From positions 1 to 14,398 of the forward strand of contig CAYXIM010000048.1 in the NCBI GenBank assembly GCA_964465385.1: DNA of 14,398 bases. Direction: 5' to 3'. This DNA comes from JAAYBY01 sp964465385 (lineage in GTDB: Bacteria; Bacillota; Clostridia; Saccharofermentanales; UBA5734). Made by a program: the position numbers and the translations under genes. Positions within the stretch are counted from its first letter, which is position 1. Each line of letters opens with the position of its first letter. This document shows positions 13,424 to 14,398 of this stretch, piece after piece. The notes under the pieces are model-generated. The model worked only from the letters and a program-made list of their open reading frames with translations, had not been told where the DNA came from and ran no database searches.

Positions 13424-14359
13424 TCAGGCTTTGCCGTCACAGCCCAGGACGTTCTTGATCTTGTGGGCCACCATGTCCTTGATGGCGGCACGGGCCGGGC
13501 CCAGGTACTGGCGCGGGTCAAAGTGGCCGGGGTTGTCGGCAAAGTGCTTGCGGATGGTGGCCGTCATGGCCAGGCGCAGGTCGGAGTCGATGTTGATCTT
13601 GCAGACCGCCATGCGGGAGGCCTGGCGCAGCATGTCTTCAGGCACGCCGATGGCATCGGGCATGTCGCCGCCGTGGCTGTTGATGATGTCCACAAATTCG
13701 GGGACAACCGAGCTGGCGCCGTGCAAGACGATGGGGAAATTGGGCAGGCGCTGCTCGATTTCTTCCAGGATGTCAAAGCGCAGCTGGGGCTTGGTGCCTG
13801 GTTTAAATTTGTAGGCGCCGTGGCTGGTGCCGATGGCGATGGCCAGGGAGTCACAGTTGGTCCGGGTGACGAAATCAACCACCTCATCGGGGTTGGTGTA
13901 GGAGGCATCTTCAGCCTTGACGTTGACGGCATCTTCAATGCCGGCCAGCCGGCCCAACTCTGCTTCAACGACCACACCGCGCGGGTGGGCATAATCAACC
14001 ACCTGGCGGGTCAGGGCGATGTTTTCTTCATAGCTCAGGTGGGAGCCATCGATCATGACGGATGTGAAACCGCCGTCAATGCAACTCTTGCACAGGTCAA
14101 ACGAATCACCGTGGTCCAGGTGCAGGGCAATGGGCAGGTCCGTTTCCTGCAGGGCGGCTTCCACCAGTTTCATCAGGTAGGTGTGGCTGGCATATTTGCG
14201 CGCGCCAGACGAAACCTGAAGAATCAAGGGGGCGTTCAGTTCTTTGGCCGCTTCCGTGATTCCTTGAACAATCTCCATGTTGTTCACATTGAAGGCACCG
14301 ATGGCGTAACCGCCCTCATAGGCCTTGCGAAACATTTCTTTTGTGTCAACGAGTGGCAT
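13424..14359 (-). CDS. fba: Class II fructose-1,6-bisphosphate aldolase
   Basis: A 311-aa zinc-dependent glycolytic and gluconeogenic enzyme: fructose-1,6-bisphosphate to dihydroxyacetone phosphate and glyceraldehyde-3-phosphate. Seen: YAIGAFNVNNMEIVQGI near the N-terminus; LHLDHGDSF with the catalytic Asp and a zinc His; VEAELGRLAGIED with the conserved Glu; GTSHGAYK and VLHGASS with the other two zinc His residues; and NIDSDLRLA with the phosphate-binding region. Length matches the class II family. An open frame begins at ATG 14386, but AAAGGAG at 14369-14375 lies 9 nt before ATG 14359, and MPLVDTKEMF is the usual start. It is a single gene by what can be seen; its promoter lies beyond the right edge. 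It ends at a strong hairpin terminator. Confidence 0.96.
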   Translation of the reverse strand: MPLVDTKEMFRKAYEGGYAIGAFNVNNMEIVQGITEAAKELNAPLILQVSSGARKYASHTYLMKLVEAALQETDLPIALHLDHGDSFDLCKSCIDGGFTSVMIDGSHLSYEENIALTRQVVDYAHPRGVVVEAELGRLAGIEDAVNVKAEDASYTNPDEVVDFVTRTNCDSLAIAIGTSHGAYKFKPGTKPQLRFDILEEIEQRLPNFPIVLHGASSVVPEFVDIINSHGGDMPDAIGVPEDMLRQASRMAVCKINIDSDLRLAMTATIRKHFADNPGHFDPRQYLGPARAAIKDMVAHKIKNVLGCDGKA

Positions 14360-14368
14360 AGTCTTCAT

Positions 14369-14375
14369 CTCCTTT
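14369..14375 (-). promoter_or_regulatory. Ribosome binding site that decides the fba start
   Basis: AAAGGAG on the minus strand, 9 nt upstream of ATG 14359. The longer open frame from 14386 would include this site inside its coding part. Confidence 0.75.
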
Positions 14376-14398
14376 GAATGCGTCATGTAACGATGGTC

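Noticed and set aside
13463..14377. 304-aa open frame on the plus strand across fba
   Set aside because: Exact antisense of the conserved aldolase; the Val/Gly/His-rich composition mirrors the opposite strand.
1..14398. tRNA, rRNA, CRISPR array, insertion sequence or prophage signal
   Set aside because: No cloverleaf-like sequence, spaced direct repeats, transposase motifs or terminal inverted repeats were found. Gaps between genes are all short.

Overview
The window reads as chromosomal DNA from a GC-rich, Gram-positive, anaerobic Firmicute, probably a member of the Clostridia. The basis is a long single-chain (clade III type) FGAM synthase, a membrane-anchored sortase, a DUF6199 small membrane protein, an iron-sulfur activator of corrinoid enzymes (RACE/DUF4445) and class II aldolase, all with GC-rich codons. 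The organism cannot be named from this sequence. No mobile element, CRISPR array, tRNA or rRNA was seen, and no gene-free stretch exceeds about 150 bases.

Layout. Positions 3-6589, minus strand: a three-gene run read leftwards, class IV aminotransferase, then htpG (Hsp90), then purL, which leaves the window a few codons before its end. Its promoter near 6620-6648 is back to back with one for a 66-aa DUF6199 protein on the plus strand (6742-6942), and the two -35 boxes overlap. Positions 6973-11962, minus strand: a second run, RACE-type activator, 5-formyl-THF cyclo-ligase, YhfI-like metallo-hydrolase, then a 588-aa TPR protein. Positions 12108-13332, plus strand: a hotdog acyl-CoA thioesterase and a sortase, divergent from the RACE run. 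Positions 13424-14359, minus strand: fba, convergent with the sortase and separated from it by a strong hairpin terminator.

How the genes fit together. PurL, formyl-THF cyclo-ligase and the corrinoid-enzyme activator all touch purine or one-carbon metabolism, but no corrinoid protein or methyltransferase lies in the window, so a shared pathway is inference only. The sortase has no visible LPXTG-type substrate next to it. Most of the window is ordinary housekeeping content.

The most unusual point is that the glutaminase domain of PurL has glycine where the catalytic cysteine should be, while the partner His and Glu remain. Second-line observations are the shared -35 divergent promoter, a (CA)6 tract just after the sortase start codon, and an aminotransferase lacking the usual N-terminal class IV signature. 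Five starts were set by Shine-Dalgarno position: the hydrolase, RACE, thioesterase and fba starts lie inside longer open frames, and the DUF6199 gene was given a TTG start.
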